The translations under genes were made by a program, and so were the position numbers. A DNA stretch of 22,107 nt from a virus. Shown piece by piece: positions 7,850-14,851 of the stretch (positions are counted from its first letter, which is position 1; every line of letters starts with the position of its first letter). The notes under the pieces were generated by a model. That model had not been told where the DNA came from, searched no databases, and worked only from the letters and a program-made list of their open reading frames with translations. The stretch is taken from positions 1-22,107 of the IMG/VR virus record IMGVR_UViG_3300032006_000102; one strand, given 5' to 3'.

Positions 7850-8052
7850 TTAGCCAACATCCTATATTTTATTTTTGCCTTTGAATTTCTTGGTCTAGTG
7901 CTTACTAATGAACCACAACATGGGCATCTAATGTTTTCACAATCTTCATGTTTAATCCACCATTCACAAGAACGACAATATACGTGAGTATGATATTTTG
8001 ACTTTGGAATACTATGTGATTCACATATACCTTTACATCTTCCTATTCCCAT
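7846..8052 (-). CDS. Zinc-knuckle protein of a Nitrososphaeria-like type (68 aa)
   Basis: Cysteines at residues 6, 10, 26, 29, 38, 43, 45 and 46 form CKGIC, CRSC and CPCC knuckles, followed by a basic tail (TRPRNSKAKIKYR). The opening MGIGRCKGIC and the CPCCG...TRPR ending resemble small zinc proteins I associate with Nitrososphaeria genomes (recognition by memory, not by search). I chose the ATG at 8052 because GGAG lies 8 nt upstream; a GTG at 8061 would sit on top of that site. It may bind nucleic acid or act as a transcription cofactor. Confidence 0.75.
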   Translation of the reverse strand: MGIGRCKGICESHSIPKSKYHTHVYCRSCEWWIKHEDCENIRCPCCGSLVSTRPRNSKAKIKYRMLAK

Positions 8053-8153
8053 AATGGACACTCCTTCTTTTTACAATGTTCACATAATAATTTACTTGAA
8101 TCATCTAAAGGTGACATACAACCACATTCACACATACATCTATTTGGAACCAA
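8043..8153 (-). CDS. Cysteine-rich zinc mini-protein (36 aa)
   Basis: It reads MVPNRCMCECGCMSPLDDSS and then LLCEHCKKKECPLWE, giving a CxCxCxC cluster, a CxxC pair and one more Cys, most likely a zinc site. I chose the TTG start at 8153 because GGAG lies 7 nt upstream; starting at the internal ATG (8135) would drop the first cysteine. It overlaps the end of the coiled-coil gene by 14 nt and the next zinc gene by 10 nt. The function is unknown. Confidence 0.6.
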   Translation of the reverse strand: MVPNRCMCECGCMSPLDDSSKLLCEHCKKKECPLWE

Positions 8154-8283
8154 TTCCTTTCTCCAAAGTTTGAACCTTGATTTCTAATTCTCTAACTTTA
8201 GTAATCAATGCTTCCCAATCTGGTAATGTTATAATAAACAATCCTGTTTCTGGATCTATAAATGAAGGACCATCTGTATTCAT
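8140..8283 (-). CDS. Small coiled-coil protein (47 aa)
   Basis: An N-terminal segment (NTDGPSFIDPETGLFIITLP) is followed by a heptad-patterned helix (WEALITKVRELEIKVQTLEK), so it probably oligomerises. The ATG overlaps the stop of the phosphoesterase gene as TGATG. No family is recognised; a structural or adaptor role in an assembly complex is possible. Confidence 0.65.
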   Translation of the reverse strand: MNTDGPSFIDPETGLFIITLPDWEALITKVRELEIKVQTLEKGIGSK

Positions 8284-9125
8284 CAAGCTTGATTCACCTT
8301 CATTCTTGTAATCTTTGTTTTTAATGGAGCATACTCATCTTCCCAAGTTCCGTCTTCATGGAAATTAAATTGAACACTTCCTAAGTCAGGAGGACTTTCA
8401 GGCATTATTTTATACATGAATGGAGTTTGTAATTGATAACATGGTAATACTTGCATTAATCTACTTGAAGATTTCTCTTGCCAATAATGATGAACGTGAG
8501 CTCTAATAATTCCAAATATCTTTCTTGAACGTTCTAAGAAATGTGATTCGTTTAACATCATCATAGCCATTGCTCTACTAGGAGCAGTTCCTCTATACAT
8601 CCAAACTTTAGTTGAACCCATGTGATGAGCTACGTGTACAATCTTTTCTTTATCAGTTTTGAAAGTTGAATCAGGAGCAAGATTGATTAGTTTAGCTTCA
8701 GTTGCATATCTACTGTTTTCTCTTTCAGCACCAATATCCCTTGCTATTTGTTCTTCAATTTTAATTGCATCAATATTTACATGATAAGGAGTTCCTATTA
8801 CAGCATAGATTTTTTTAGGCTTCCCCCAATATTTGAAAAGTTTCTTAAACTCTTGAGCTTGATTATCCATATCAACTGTCCATACAGAACTTCCTCTATC
8901 TGCTTTCGCTGGACCATCAATTAAATCTCCATTCAAAACTATACAATCAGGATCTCTCCATTTCTTTGCTACTTCTTTCCAATGTTCAAACATTAAACCT
9001 TGTTGATATGTCATACCAACACTTCTTCCACCTTCATGTTCTGCACTATCTGTCATTAATCCTACATTACTTCCAACGTGAGTATCGTTTATGAAAACTG
9101 TTCTTTTTACTTTAGCAGATTTCAA
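8283..9125 (-). CDS. Calcineurin-like metallophosphoesterase (280 aa)
   Basis: The five metal-binding motifs of the calcineurin-like fold are visible in order: NDTHVG (D14, H16), NGDLIDG (~65-71), GTPYH (~111-115, in place of the usual GNHD/E), AHHMG (~166-170) and RAHVHH (~208-213, the usual GHxH). The enzyme should hydrolyse phosphodiesters or phosphomonoesters with two bound metals; DNA end processing is a common phage role, but the substrate is not shown. The start is TTG at 9125, supported by GGTGA 7 nt upstream, and overlaps the preceding stop by 4 nt. The Asn-to-Thr change in the third motif is unusual. The region between residues 20 and 50 is an insertion. Confidence 0.88.
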   Translation of the reverse strand: MKSAKVKRTVFINDTHVGSNVGLMTDSAEHEGGRSVGMTYQQGLMFEHWKEVAKKWRDPDCIVLNGDLIDGPAKADRGSSVWTVDMDNQAQEFKKLFKYWGKPKKIYAVIGTPYHVNIDAIKIEEQIARDIGAERENSRYATEAKLINLAPDSTFKTDKEKIVHVAHHMGSTKVWMYRGTAPSRAMAMMMLNESHFLERSRKIFGIIRAHVHHYWQEKSSSRLMQVLPCYQLQTPFMYKIMPESPPDLGSVQFNFHEDGTWEDEYAPLKTKITRMKVNQA

Positions 9126-9613
9126 AATTTAATCACCTTACAGTTTTGAGTTAAACCTTCTTTCTTTAAAACTTCATTCTTCTTTATAGTATAATCATAT
9201 CTTCCAGAATATTCTCTTTCTAATTCCAACACTTGTTCTTCAGTTTTTTCAGGATATTTTATGTGTATTAATTCATGGATTAATGTATCAACTAAGGTTT
9301 GATAATTTCTCTTACAAAGTCTTGGATTCAAATAGATTACCCTATCATCTGGATATGTTGAACCAAAAATATAATCTAATTCTTTAATGTTCTTTTCTTT
9401 CTCAAGTTTATTCATGTGAAAATAAAACATAGAAGCCATCTGATCTTTATCAACTAAGGAAACAGGTTTATTGATTTTGAGTATTTTTGAATATGATCTT
9501 ATTAGAGTATGAATTAATTCTAAATCTAAATCATCAAATTGTCTAATATAATCTTGTTTAAACTTCTGTTGTTTACTACGTCTTTTGTGTTTGCGTGGCT
9601 TGGCGTTCACCAT
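9122..9613 (-). CDS. Short HExxH zinc metalloprotein, minigluzincin/SprT-like (163 aa)
   Basis: A helix carries HELIH at residues 113-117 followed by YPEKTEEQV, whose Glu residues could supply the third zinc ligand as in gluzincins. The protein is short, has a very basic N-terminus (KPRKHKRRSKQQKFKQ) and no signal peptide, so it may bind nucleic acid. Phage relatives of the SprT/minigluzincin type are common, but the exact family is uncertain. It is translationally coupled to the phosphoesterase (TTGA overlap), so the two may act on one nucleoprotein substrate. The start is an ATG with a TATA box 25 nt upstream. Confidence 0.75.
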   Translation of the reverse strand: MVNAKPRKHKRRSKQQKFKQDYIRQFDDLDLELIHTLIRSYSKILKINKPVSLVDKDQMASMFYFHMNKLEKEKNIKELDYIFGSTYPDDRVIYLNPRLCKRNYQTLVDTLIHELIHIKYPEKTEEQVLELEREYSGRYDYTIKKNEVLKKEGLTQNCKVIKF

Positions 9614-9638
9614 ACTTAATTTCTAAATAAATCACTTG

Positions 9639-9645
9639 TATATAA
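9639..9645 (-). promoter_or_regulatory. TATA box for the HExxH/phosphoesterase operon
   Basis: Minus strand ttatata, ending 25 nt before the ATG at 9613. It resembles the archaeal box A consensus and has no Shine-Dalgarno sequence downstream. Confidence 0.55.
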
Positions 9646-9651
9646 TGTTCG

Positions 9652-9759
9652 CTATTCGTCTATTGATTCATATTTAAGTATGTAATCCAAATACTCTTCA
9701 AATTCTTTTTTATTAGAAAAACAGTTTATGGTTGCCACTAGAATACTATACGACTTCAT
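9652..9759 (-). CDS. Possible small protein (35 aa)
   Basis: This frame begins MKSYSILVATINCFSNKKEF and ends in an acidic helix (EEYLDYILKYESIDE). It sits neatly between two other short genes on the same strand, without a clear promoter or ribosome-binding site. No domain is visible. It could be real or chance; the start is an ATG at 9759. Confidence 0.4.
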   Translation of the reverse strand: MKSYSILVATINCFSNKKEFEEYLDYILKYESIDE

Positions 9760-9787
9760 GTCATATTAGTATTGAGAATGAATTATC

Positions 9788-9916
9788 TCATTCAGTATCT
9801 TTGACTGAACCACACTCTTTACAGATTAGAAGTTGACCCATTGAGCTCATTTCACAATGGTCTTGGCATACTTCACATACCTCTGCTTCATGTGTAGTCA
9901 ATATCTGGTCGGACAT
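9788..9916 (-). CDS. Zinc-ribbon mini-protein (42 aa)
   Basis: The sequence holds VCEVCQDHC and LLICKECGSV, that is CxxC...CxxC typical of a zinc ribbon, in only 42 residues. The start ATG at 9916 is preceded by a TATA-like box about 28 nt upstream. Zinc binding is inferred from the spacing. It belongs to a group of such mini-proteins scattered through the window. Confidence 0.6.
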   Translation of the reverse strand: MSDQILTTHEAEVCEVCQDHCEMSSMGQLLICKECGSVKDTE

Positions 9917-9944
9917 TTCCTTCAATCTATTTATGTATTCTTTC

Positions 9945-9951
9945 TATAAAT
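9945..9951 (-). promoter_or_regulatory. TATA-like box for the 42-aa zinc-ribbon gene
   Basis: Minus strand atttata, ending 28 nt before the ATG at 9916. The 140-nt stretch 9917-10058 otherwise contains no convincing gene. Confidence 0.4.
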
Positions 9952-10051
9952 ATCTTTATTAATTAATAGGCACAAAATTGAAAAATGATCTGTATTGATG
10001 ATCTTTGGTTTTGGTTTACAAATTGGTTCTTTAATTCGTGTGAAATACTTT

Positions 10052-10058
10052 AAAAAAA
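10052..10058 (-). terminator. U-tract terminator after the 39-aa cysteine-rich gene
   Basis: Seven T in a row on the minus strand follow the TAA stop at 10059 directly, as expected for intrinsic archaeal termination. A new TATA-like box follows about 100 nt downstream. Confidence 0.5.
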
Positions 10059-10178
10059 TTAATGGTTGTGGCAATCACAAGTGCAAGTTCTTCCCTTACA
10101 CTTTATATGATTACCACGATAACAAAGATATGATAATTGTTTATCTTTTCTTTGTTGGATTTGTATTTGTTCTACCAT
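10059..10178 (-). CDS. Cysteine/histidine-tailed mini-protein ending CxCxCHxH (39 aa)
   Basis: The N-terminal half is Gln/Lys-rich (MVEQIQIQQRKDKQ), then Cys residues appear, closing with TCTCDCHNH immediately before the stop. The same tail pattern ends the 31-residue gene at 6899-6994. The ATG overlaps the upstream stop as ATGGTAG. A plus-strand frame over this region (9995-10180) is a shadow. Zinc binding is inferred; the role is unknown. Confidence 0.6.
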   Translation of the reverse strand: MVEQIQIQQRKDKQLSYLCYRGNHIKCKGRTCTCDCHNH

Positions 10179-10759
10179 GAGATATACACCTTTGGATTCA
10201 ATCCTTTCTTTTCTTTTTCAGCACCAAGATAAAAGAAATCAACTAATGATTTCAACCAAGTTATCTTAGAAAAGAAATCTTCTGGTGAGTTCATATCTGA
10301 AACTTCAACTTCAGTATCATCAGAAGAAACTGCGTGTAGTATTGCTTCTAACATTTTTGAGTTTGGAATATCTTCTTCAGGCATCTTACTTCCCATTATT
10401 GCGTGGGCTAAGTATAATCTTGTTCCTAACGCTAATGACATCCAAGTTGAAGCATTGAATTGATATCTCAAACCTGAAACTCCATCTTTGTTTCCACTTC
10501 CATTACATTCACCACATTCTTCTTTTCTGGTTTCATTCCAACCATCACCTTGACAATATTCACATTTGTCAGCTTCAGGTATTTCATGTTGCCAATACTG
10601 ATCAGGAAATATCATTCTAAGTAATTGATTTTCTTGTGTCATTCCTATTGATGCACGAAGATAACCTGTATAACCATGACCGATACTATATCCTGTTATC
10701 TGTTTATCTTTTTCTTCATCATTTTGGTTATCCCAATGAAGATAAATGTCCGTTCCCAT
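10172..10759 (-). CDS. Protein with DnaJ-type CxxCxGxG zinc motifs (195 aa)
   Basis: Residues 66-73 (CEYCQGDG) and 82-89 (CGECNGSG) are two copies of the DnaJ zinc-finger repeat CxxCxGxG, enough for one zinc site. The N-terminus MGTDIYLHWD resembles a conserved opening of uncharacterised phage proteins. The remainder is helical, with WMSLALGTRLYLAHAIMG and a C-terminal WLKSLVDFFYLGAEKEKKG. No J-domain or chaperone domain is present, so it is not a DnaJ. It may bind protein or nucleic acid. It lies in an operon with the two upstream unknown genes. Confidence 0.7.
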   Translation of the reverse strand: MGTDIYLHWDNQNDEEKDKQITGYSIGHGYTGYLRASIGMTQENQLLRMIFPDQYWQHEIPEADKCEYCQGDGWNETRKEECGECNGSGNKDGVSGLRYQFNASTWMSLALGTRLYLAHAIMGSKMPEEDIPNSKMLEAILHAVSSDDTEVEVSDMNSPEDFFSKITWLKSLVDFFYLGAEKEKKGLNPKVYISW

Positions 10760-10767
10760 TTCTATAT

Positions 10768-11397
10768 TTACCTAAAGTCGTTTGGGTTTAAACCTTTTTG
10801 TTTCACATCTTTCATCCAGTTTCTGTAAGAGTTTATACAATCTCCACATCTATGAGGTTCTTCAACATCCAAGTCGTGACCTCTTAACCACCATACGAAA
10901 CCTCCTACGTCTTCTTGACAGATGTATAACTTTACCATATTTTCAATACAAGTGAATGTTCTTCCTTTAGCCCAAAGAGCTCCAGTATAACACATTCCAA
11001 GCCAATCCCATAATCTATATCTTGCGATTGCCAAGTCTTGTAAAGTTTGCCTTAGTTGATTTTCCTCTGCTCCATAATATTTCAGAGTAGCCAATATGGT
11101 TTCAATGAAAGGTTTACTTAGGTTATTTTGACCGAAAGTTTCTCCTTCAATTCTTGGTTCTAAGTTTCTACCAATACGAATTAATTCATTCCATAACTTT
11201 CTGTCATATTCTGGAGATTCATCTCTAAGTTTTTTTATGAAACAGAAACCTTCTATACTTCCATCTTCAATGTCGTTGAGTTGGTTTCCTTCTTTATCTA
11301 GAGCAATTACTTTGTCTGCTCCGTCTGGAGTTCCAATCACATTACATTCATAATCCTTTGGAAGTGGATTAGTATCTGACTGCTTCTCTGACTTCAA
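10768..11397 (-). CDS. Uncharacterised mixed alpha/beta protein (209 aa)
   Basis: I do not recognise the family. The N-terminal ~60 residues contain VIGTPDGADKVIALDKEGNQ (beta-rich), the middle is helical (LWNELIRIGRNLEPRIEGET; YRLWDWLGMCYTGALW), and the C-terminus has a CGDC pair in PHRCGDCINSYRNWM that may hold a metal. Both this protein and the next one downstream contain the string KKGLNPxx or QKGLNPND near the C-terminus, hinting at a shared short motif or a common partner. The start is TTG at 11397, overlapping the previous gene by 29 nt; no ATG lies near the conserved-looking N-terminus, so the start is uncertain. Confidence 0.65.
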   Translation of the reverse strand: MKSEKQSDTNPLPKDYECNVIGTPDGADKVIALDKEGNQLNDIEDGSIEGFCFIKKLRDESPEYDRKLWNELIRIGRNLEPRIEGETFGQNNLSKPFIETILATLKYYGAEENQLRQTLQDLAIARYRLWDWLGMCYTGALWAKGRTFTCIENMVKLYICQEDVGGFVWWLRGHDLDVEEPHRCGDCINSYRNWMKDVKQKGLNPNDFR

Positions 11398-11707
11398 TTC
11401 TTACGGATTCTTCTCCAAAGATTTGTTCTTCGTATCTTTTAGGATTATTGAATCCTAACAATTCTAATACTTTAACAGAACCATGAGGTCCTGTTCCACC
11501 ATAACCACAGTTGCAACCTGAAAGAAGAACCAACCCACCTTCACATACAATTTCCATAGACATTTCTCTATTCTGATCAATGTTTATTTGTCGTATAGAA
11601 CCGAGTTTTCCTTTCAACGTTTCCAAGTATTCGATACTTTCACTTGTCACTCCATATCCTTTATCTGAATAAACTTGGTATTCAGGTAAAGATGTTATGT
11701 TTGACAT
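11369..11707 (-). CDS. Uncharacterised protein with Gly-rich CNCGYGG loop (112 aa)
   Basis: The core motif GGLVLLSGCNCGYGGTGPHG is followed by SVKVLELLGFNNPKRYEEQ. It looks like a compact alpha/beta phage protein with a conserved Gly/Cys loop that could hold a metal or phosphate, but I know no function. I chose the ATG at 11707 because GAGG lies 7 nt upstream; an in-frame ATG at 11737 would add 10 residues and more overlap with the upstream gene. Confidence 0.65.
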   Translation of the reverse strand: MSNITSLPEYQVYSDKGYGVTSESIEYLETLKGKLGSIRQINIDQNREMSMEIVCEGGLVLLSGCNCGYGGTGPHGSVKVLELLGFNNPKRYEEQIFGEESVRIEVREAVRY

Positions 11708-11970
11708 TGTCTTTCCTCGTCTATTGTTTTGTGCCAACTTCTATATTTAGAATATGGCTTCTGTATTTTTTTGTGAAAATTTCTTTCCACATTTATTTCT
11801 GATATGGGAAGCGAGTTGTACTTATAAAAATCACAAAACGCTTCTCTTGATCCACAACTAGAACAAATTTGAGTTTTGTTATCTCTGCGAGAAACAGCAT
11901 TTCTACCATTTTCGTCTAATTCGTGCTTGTTGCATCTAGGACATATTTCCGTTTTTATGCTATTAGGCAT
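11695..11970 (-). CDS. Zinc-ribbon protein (91 aa)
   Basis: Cysteines 10/13 (CPRC) and 36/39 (CSSC) form a zinc ribbon around NAVSRRDNKTQICSSCG, a pattern I have seen in small phage proteins ('N.A.SR.DN.T.IC..CG..EA'). The C-terminal half is basic and Lys/Tyr-rich. The ATG at 11970 is 22 nt after an archaeal TATA box with no Shine-Dalgarno sequence, so this is a leaderless operon head; an in-frame start at 12033 would run into the terminase end. It possibly binds DNA or RNA. Confidence 0.7.
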   Translation of the reverse strand: MPNSIKTEICPRCNKHELDENGRNAVSRRDNKTQICSSCGSREAFCDFYKYNSLPISEINVERNFHKKIQKPYSKYRSWHKTIDEERQCQT

Positions 11971-11992
11971 AATAATATTTAGTAAACTGAAT

Positions 11993-12000
11993 AATATAAA
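11993..12000 (-). promoter_or_regulatory. TATA box just downstream of terL
   Basis: Minus strand tttatatt, with exactly 22 nt to the ATG at 11970. It starts about a dozen bases after the terminase stop (12012), making the next gene group independently transcribed. Confidence 0.6.
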
Positions 12001-12011
12001 TCGGTTCTTTT

Positions 12012-13796
12012 TTATGCTGAAACCCAGTTCCATTCGCTAGTAAATTCCAGAGCTTTCATCGCATAAATCACAGACATTGTTGAATCTCGAGGATGATTGA
12101 ACATCTTCCTGACTTTCATGCGTTTATCAACACCTGTTTCTACATCACCCATTTCATCTAAATCTCTACGAGTTATCTCACAAAATTCATCAATCAACCA
12201 ATCTGTTTCCCAATCATTTTTACTAGGTATATACAGTTTCATTTTAGCTAATTTATCATCTTCAGGTTTCTTCTTATCAGGAACTTGTGTTTCTAATAAA
12301 TCAACAAACTCTTGAATTATTGTTGTCTTGTCTAGTTTAATCATACCTGTCACTTCTCCATGCTCATCTATCTTCTTATCATATCTCATCATAGGTTTGG
12401 TTTCATCTCCAACCGTTCTACAACCTACAAATCTTGCAGAACTTACACCATTGAATAATTGTCCTGTAAGTCTATCTGCTCCACCATCTTGAATTGTTTT
12501 AACCTGTATCGCTCCATAACCCAAGTCACCGAATCCTATATCACATTTACATTGATCAAATAATTTTGTTATATATTGTGCCTGATCCATTTGATTTTCT
12601 GCTGGTCTTTTTTCAATGAATGCCATTTGATATCTGTCAGTTTCTCTCCAATGAATGAGAATACATATCACAGTTGCACTTTTTGAAGGACTACTTCCAA
12701 AGTCAACGCCCAATGCAATCTTGACTTTATTTTGGAATTTATCTTTTATATGAGCTATCTGTTTAGGAGTCAATAATACTTTATCAGATTCCATGCAGGC
12801 TTCAACCATTTCTCTTGTGACAGGTCTTCTCAAAGCATGGAAGAATCCACCAAGAACGTGAGAGTTGAATATTGATAACGGATTATGTTTCTTCTTCCAC
12901 TCTATTGAAAACTTTGGATGTAGTTTGTATTTCTTTACAGCATCATCTATCGTTAATGGTATTGTCGGAACTATGTATTGTGGAATATGATAACCATGAA
13001 ATAATTTGTTATGAGGTTTTTCCGATACCCATTTACCTTTCAAAACATCTTTCATATAATCTCCAATCACTAATCCTTGTTTATCGAACTTGAGTTTATC
13101 TCTCCAATCTTCATCATCATAAACCCATTCTCTTTGATCAGTTTCATTCCATAATCTTTCGTATGGAGAACCAGATTCACCACCAATACCTAGAATGTAT
13201 AATCTTCCTTTAGTTGCAGTCATAGCTTCCTGTAATTTAGGAAGGAATTGTATATCGTGATATTGTGCTTCATCTAAAATACAAACCTGAAGTGACTTTC
13301 CTTCTACGTGTCTATAACCCCAATGATCTGTCGTTATGTAAATTGTAGAGTTATTTTTTAATGGAACTTCTCCAACATTACCTGCACTCTTTCCTGAACG
13401 TGGGAATCTACTAAGTATTTCATTCGTGAGAAATGTTCCAACTCTTAGTTTTTGATTACTGAAAGCATTTCTATTGACATCATCATAACTCACATAACAA
13501 ACGGAAATGTTATTTCTACTGGTAGTATAATTTGCTAGAACATCTGTTGCGAATGTTGATTTGTAAACCTGTCTTCCAGCGACAACCATTATGTCTTGTG
13601 TTTTATCTTCATAGATTTCTTCCCAAAATGGAATCGTTAGAAATGTTCTTCTGTTCTGTTGACCTTCAACATAAGGTCTTGCTACATTAATCCATTGTTT
13701 AATATCAGTTGGCAAAACTGGAAGTTCTTCTTCATCGTCAAGCCAAGTTGTATTTGTCCTAACGAAAGTTTGAATCTTACTACGATAAGTTGTCAT
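12012..13796 (-). CDS. terL: Terminase large subunit, ATPase and nuclease (594 aa)
   Basis: This is the packaging motor. The N-terminal ATPase has a Walker A-like AGRQVYKST (~73-81) and Walker B VCILDEAQ (~171-178), with the coupling region YILGIGGESGSPYE after it. The C-terminal RNase H-fold nuclease is marked by GVDFGSS (~363-369), FGDLGYG (~422-428) and a late HPRDSTMSVIYAMKAL. Length is typical of caudoviral TerL. I chose the ATG at 13796, which has GGTGA 5 nt upstream; a GTG at 13805 is possible. It cuts concatemeric viral DNA and drives it into the capsid, with TerS directly upstream and overlapping. Archaeal tailed viruses use the same machinery. Confidence 0.95.
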   Translation of the reverse strand: MTTYRSKIQTFVRTNTTWLDDEEELPVLPTDIKQWINVARPYVEGQQNRRTFLTIPFWEEIYEDKTQDIMVVAGRQVYKSTFATDVLANYTTSRNNISVCYVSYDDVNRNAFSNQKLRVGTFLTNEILSRFPRSGKSAGNVGEVPLKNNSTIYITTDHWGYRHVEGKSLQVCILDEAQYHDIQFLPKLQEAMTATKGRLYILGIGGESGSPYERLWNETDQREWVYDDEDWRDKLKFDKQGLVIGDYMKDVLKGKWVSEKPHNKLFHGYHIPQYIVPTIPLTIDDAVKKYKLHPKFSIEWKKKHNPLSIFNSHVLGGFFHALRRPVTREMVEACMESDKVLLTPKQIAHIKDKFQNKVKIALGVDFGSSPSKSATVICILIHWRETDRYQMAFIEKRPAENQMDQAQYITKLFDQCKCDIGFGDLGYGAIQVKTIQDGGADRLTGQLFNGVSSARFVGCRTVGDETKPMMRYDKKIDEHGEVTGMIKLDKTTIIQEFVDLLETQVPDKKKPEDDKLAKMKLYIPSKNDWETDWLIDEFCEITRRDLDEMGDVETGVDKRMKVRKMFNHPRDSTMSVIYAMKALEFTSEWNWVSA

Positions 13797-14205
13797 TAGC
13801 TTCACCTACATCATTCATGTGAGATTTAATAGCATGGAGAGCAGGACCATCCATTAGGAATTGTGTTTGTAATGCTATATTCTCATCTCTCTGTTTTAAA
13901 ACTCTAAGTCTATCATCTCTTGGTAATGCTGGATCTTGTAATATCGTATTCAAATTTCTTTCAGTATCTCTTAGTTTTTCTAAACCTATTTTCCATTCAT
14001 GGACAATTCCTTTCTTCGCTAAATCATCTAGCCATTGACTAGCCATTTCTTTTATTGATTTAACATCACGTTCAACTGTGCTAATTGATATTTGTAATTG
14101 CTTTGATATTTCTAATTGAGTTGCTCCCTTTAGTAGAAGTCTGTTAACTTTATCTCTTCTAACATCTACTTCTTTCTTCTTTTCTTTTTTATGTGGATGC
14201 AACAT
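13780..14205 (-). CDS. terS: Terminase small subunit, HTH DNA-binding (141 aa)
   Basis: A helix-turn-helix lies at ~20-50 (VNRLLLKGATQLEISKQLQI then SISTVERDVKSI) after a Lys/Arg-rich N-terminus, followed by long helices with KLRDTERNLNTILQDPALPR. This layout and the position immediately before terL identify it as the likely TerS, which recognises the packaging site and forms an oligomeric ring. The ATG has GGGAG nine nt upstream. Its end overlaps terL by 17 nt. A resolvase-type or regulatory HTH is less likely in this position. Confidence 0.8.
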   Translation of the reverse strand: MLHPHKKEKKKEVDVRRDKVNRLLLKGATQLEISKQLQISISTVERDVKSIKEMASQWLDDLAKKGIVHEWKIGLEKLRDTERNLNTILQDPALPRDDRLRVLKQRDENIALQTQFLMDGPALHAIKSHMNDVGEANDNLS

Positions 14206-14206
14206 A

Positions 14207-14524
14207 TTACAAAGCTCCCTTTCTAATTAATAACGGTATTTCTATATGACAGTCAGGACATTTGAATGTAGGATGTTTCATTGTGTTGACATTAACTCTT
14301 CCAATTATCTTTGTCGTAGTATTACATTGTGGGCATTTAACTTCATAATCAATTTTACTCATTAAATTCTCATCTAATTCTTCAACTATCATTCCATCTA
14401 ATGATCCATCAGAATCCTCATCTATTTCAACGTAAATTGTAATAGGATCTTCTTCTTTTTGAATAGCCATAACTTTCACCATCTTTCTTAAGACTGTGTC
14501 CCATTCCCATCTTTCCCTAAGCAT
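14207..14524 (-). CDS. Zinc-ribbon protein upstream of terminase (105 aa)
   Basis: C64/C67 (CPQC) and C89/C92 (CPDC) make a classic zinc ribbon in the C-terminal half; an acidic linker (EIDEDSDGSLDG) precedes it and the N-terminus is RERWEWDTVLRKMVKV. Such proteins often precede terminase genes in phage operons. The start ATG at 14524 has GGAG 8 nt upstream. A role in packaging or transcription is inferred only from neighbourhood. Confidence 0.7.
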   Translation of the reverse strand: MLRERWEWDTVLRKMVKVMAIQKEEDPITIYVEIDEDSDGSLDGMIVEELDENLMSKIDYEVKCPQCNTTTKIIGRVNVNTMKHPTFKCPDCHIEIPLLIRKGAL

Positions 14525-14588
14525 AATATTCTCTCCAGCAACTTAATGTTTTAAGTTTTTTTTGCATAGAGAGTTCCTTCCTTTTCAT
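14517..14588 (-). CDS. Possible 23-residue basic peptide
   Basis: The frame MKRKELSMQKKLKTLSCWRE... starts at an ATG overlapping the stop of the upstream gene and ends overlapping the ATG of the next, as expected for a coupled mini-gene. It is very basic and has no domain. Chance cannot be excluded at this length; alternatively it is simply the 60-nt leader of the next gene. Confidence 0.3.
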   Translation of the reverse strand: MKRKELSMQKKLKTLSCWREYYA

Positions 14589-14851
14589 TTACCTTGATTA
14601 CAGTTTGGATGCCTATAAAGGTGATCCTCACAAACATATTCAAAACATTCTTTACAAACTGTCTGTGGCATTTTAGTGCAACTTTTTTGACAACATTCAA
14701 CTGCTCCAGTTTCAACATCTCCGTAGTCTTTATCTCCGTCTTTACTACCATACTTTTCTGCAACAGCATCTTTATTTGCTATCTTAATATTCCATTCTGG
14801 ATTTGGGTTTGGAACAAAAATATGTTCATCCTTCTTATCCGTATTAGTCAT
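14585..14851 (-). CDS. B-box/AN1-like zinc-finger protein (88 aa)
   Basis: The C-terminal third holds C53, C54, C58, C66, C69, C74, H77, H81 and C84 in the order CQKSC, seven residues, CxxC-x4-C-x2-H-x3-H-x2-C. This is closer to eukaryote-style B-box or AN1 zinc fingers than to a plain ribbon. The N-terminus is charged and Asp/Lys-rich. Such fingers usually mediate protein-protein contacts (ubiquitin-like or trafficking factors in eukaryotes). The ATG overlaps the preceding stop as ATGA. A 72-residue frame on the same strand (14551-14769) is a shadow of it. Confidence 0.7.
   Translation of the reverse strand: MTNTDKKDEHIFVPNPNPEWNIKIANKDAVAEKYGSKDGDKDYGDVETGAVECCQKSCTKMPQTVCKECFEYVCEDHLYRHPNCNQGK

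Noticed and set aside
9777-9794. GAATGA...TCATTC inverted repeat after the 42-aa gene
   Set aside because: Only a 6-bp AT-rich stem without a U-tract; expected by chance in AT-rich DNA.
9995-10180. 61-residue plus-strand frame with a hydrophobic C-terminus
   Set aside because: The minus strand here encodes a 39-residue protein with a CxCxCHxH tail, a coupled start and a following T-tract, which explains the sequence better.
12097-13093. Plus-strand frames opposite the terminase
   Set aside because: TerL motifs (Walker A/B, nuclease acidic residues) run uninterrupted on the minus strand.
14551-14769. 72-residue minus-strand frame in another phase
   Set aside because: It is a shadow of the 88-residue zinc-finger gene, whose Cys/His spacing is clearly meaningful.
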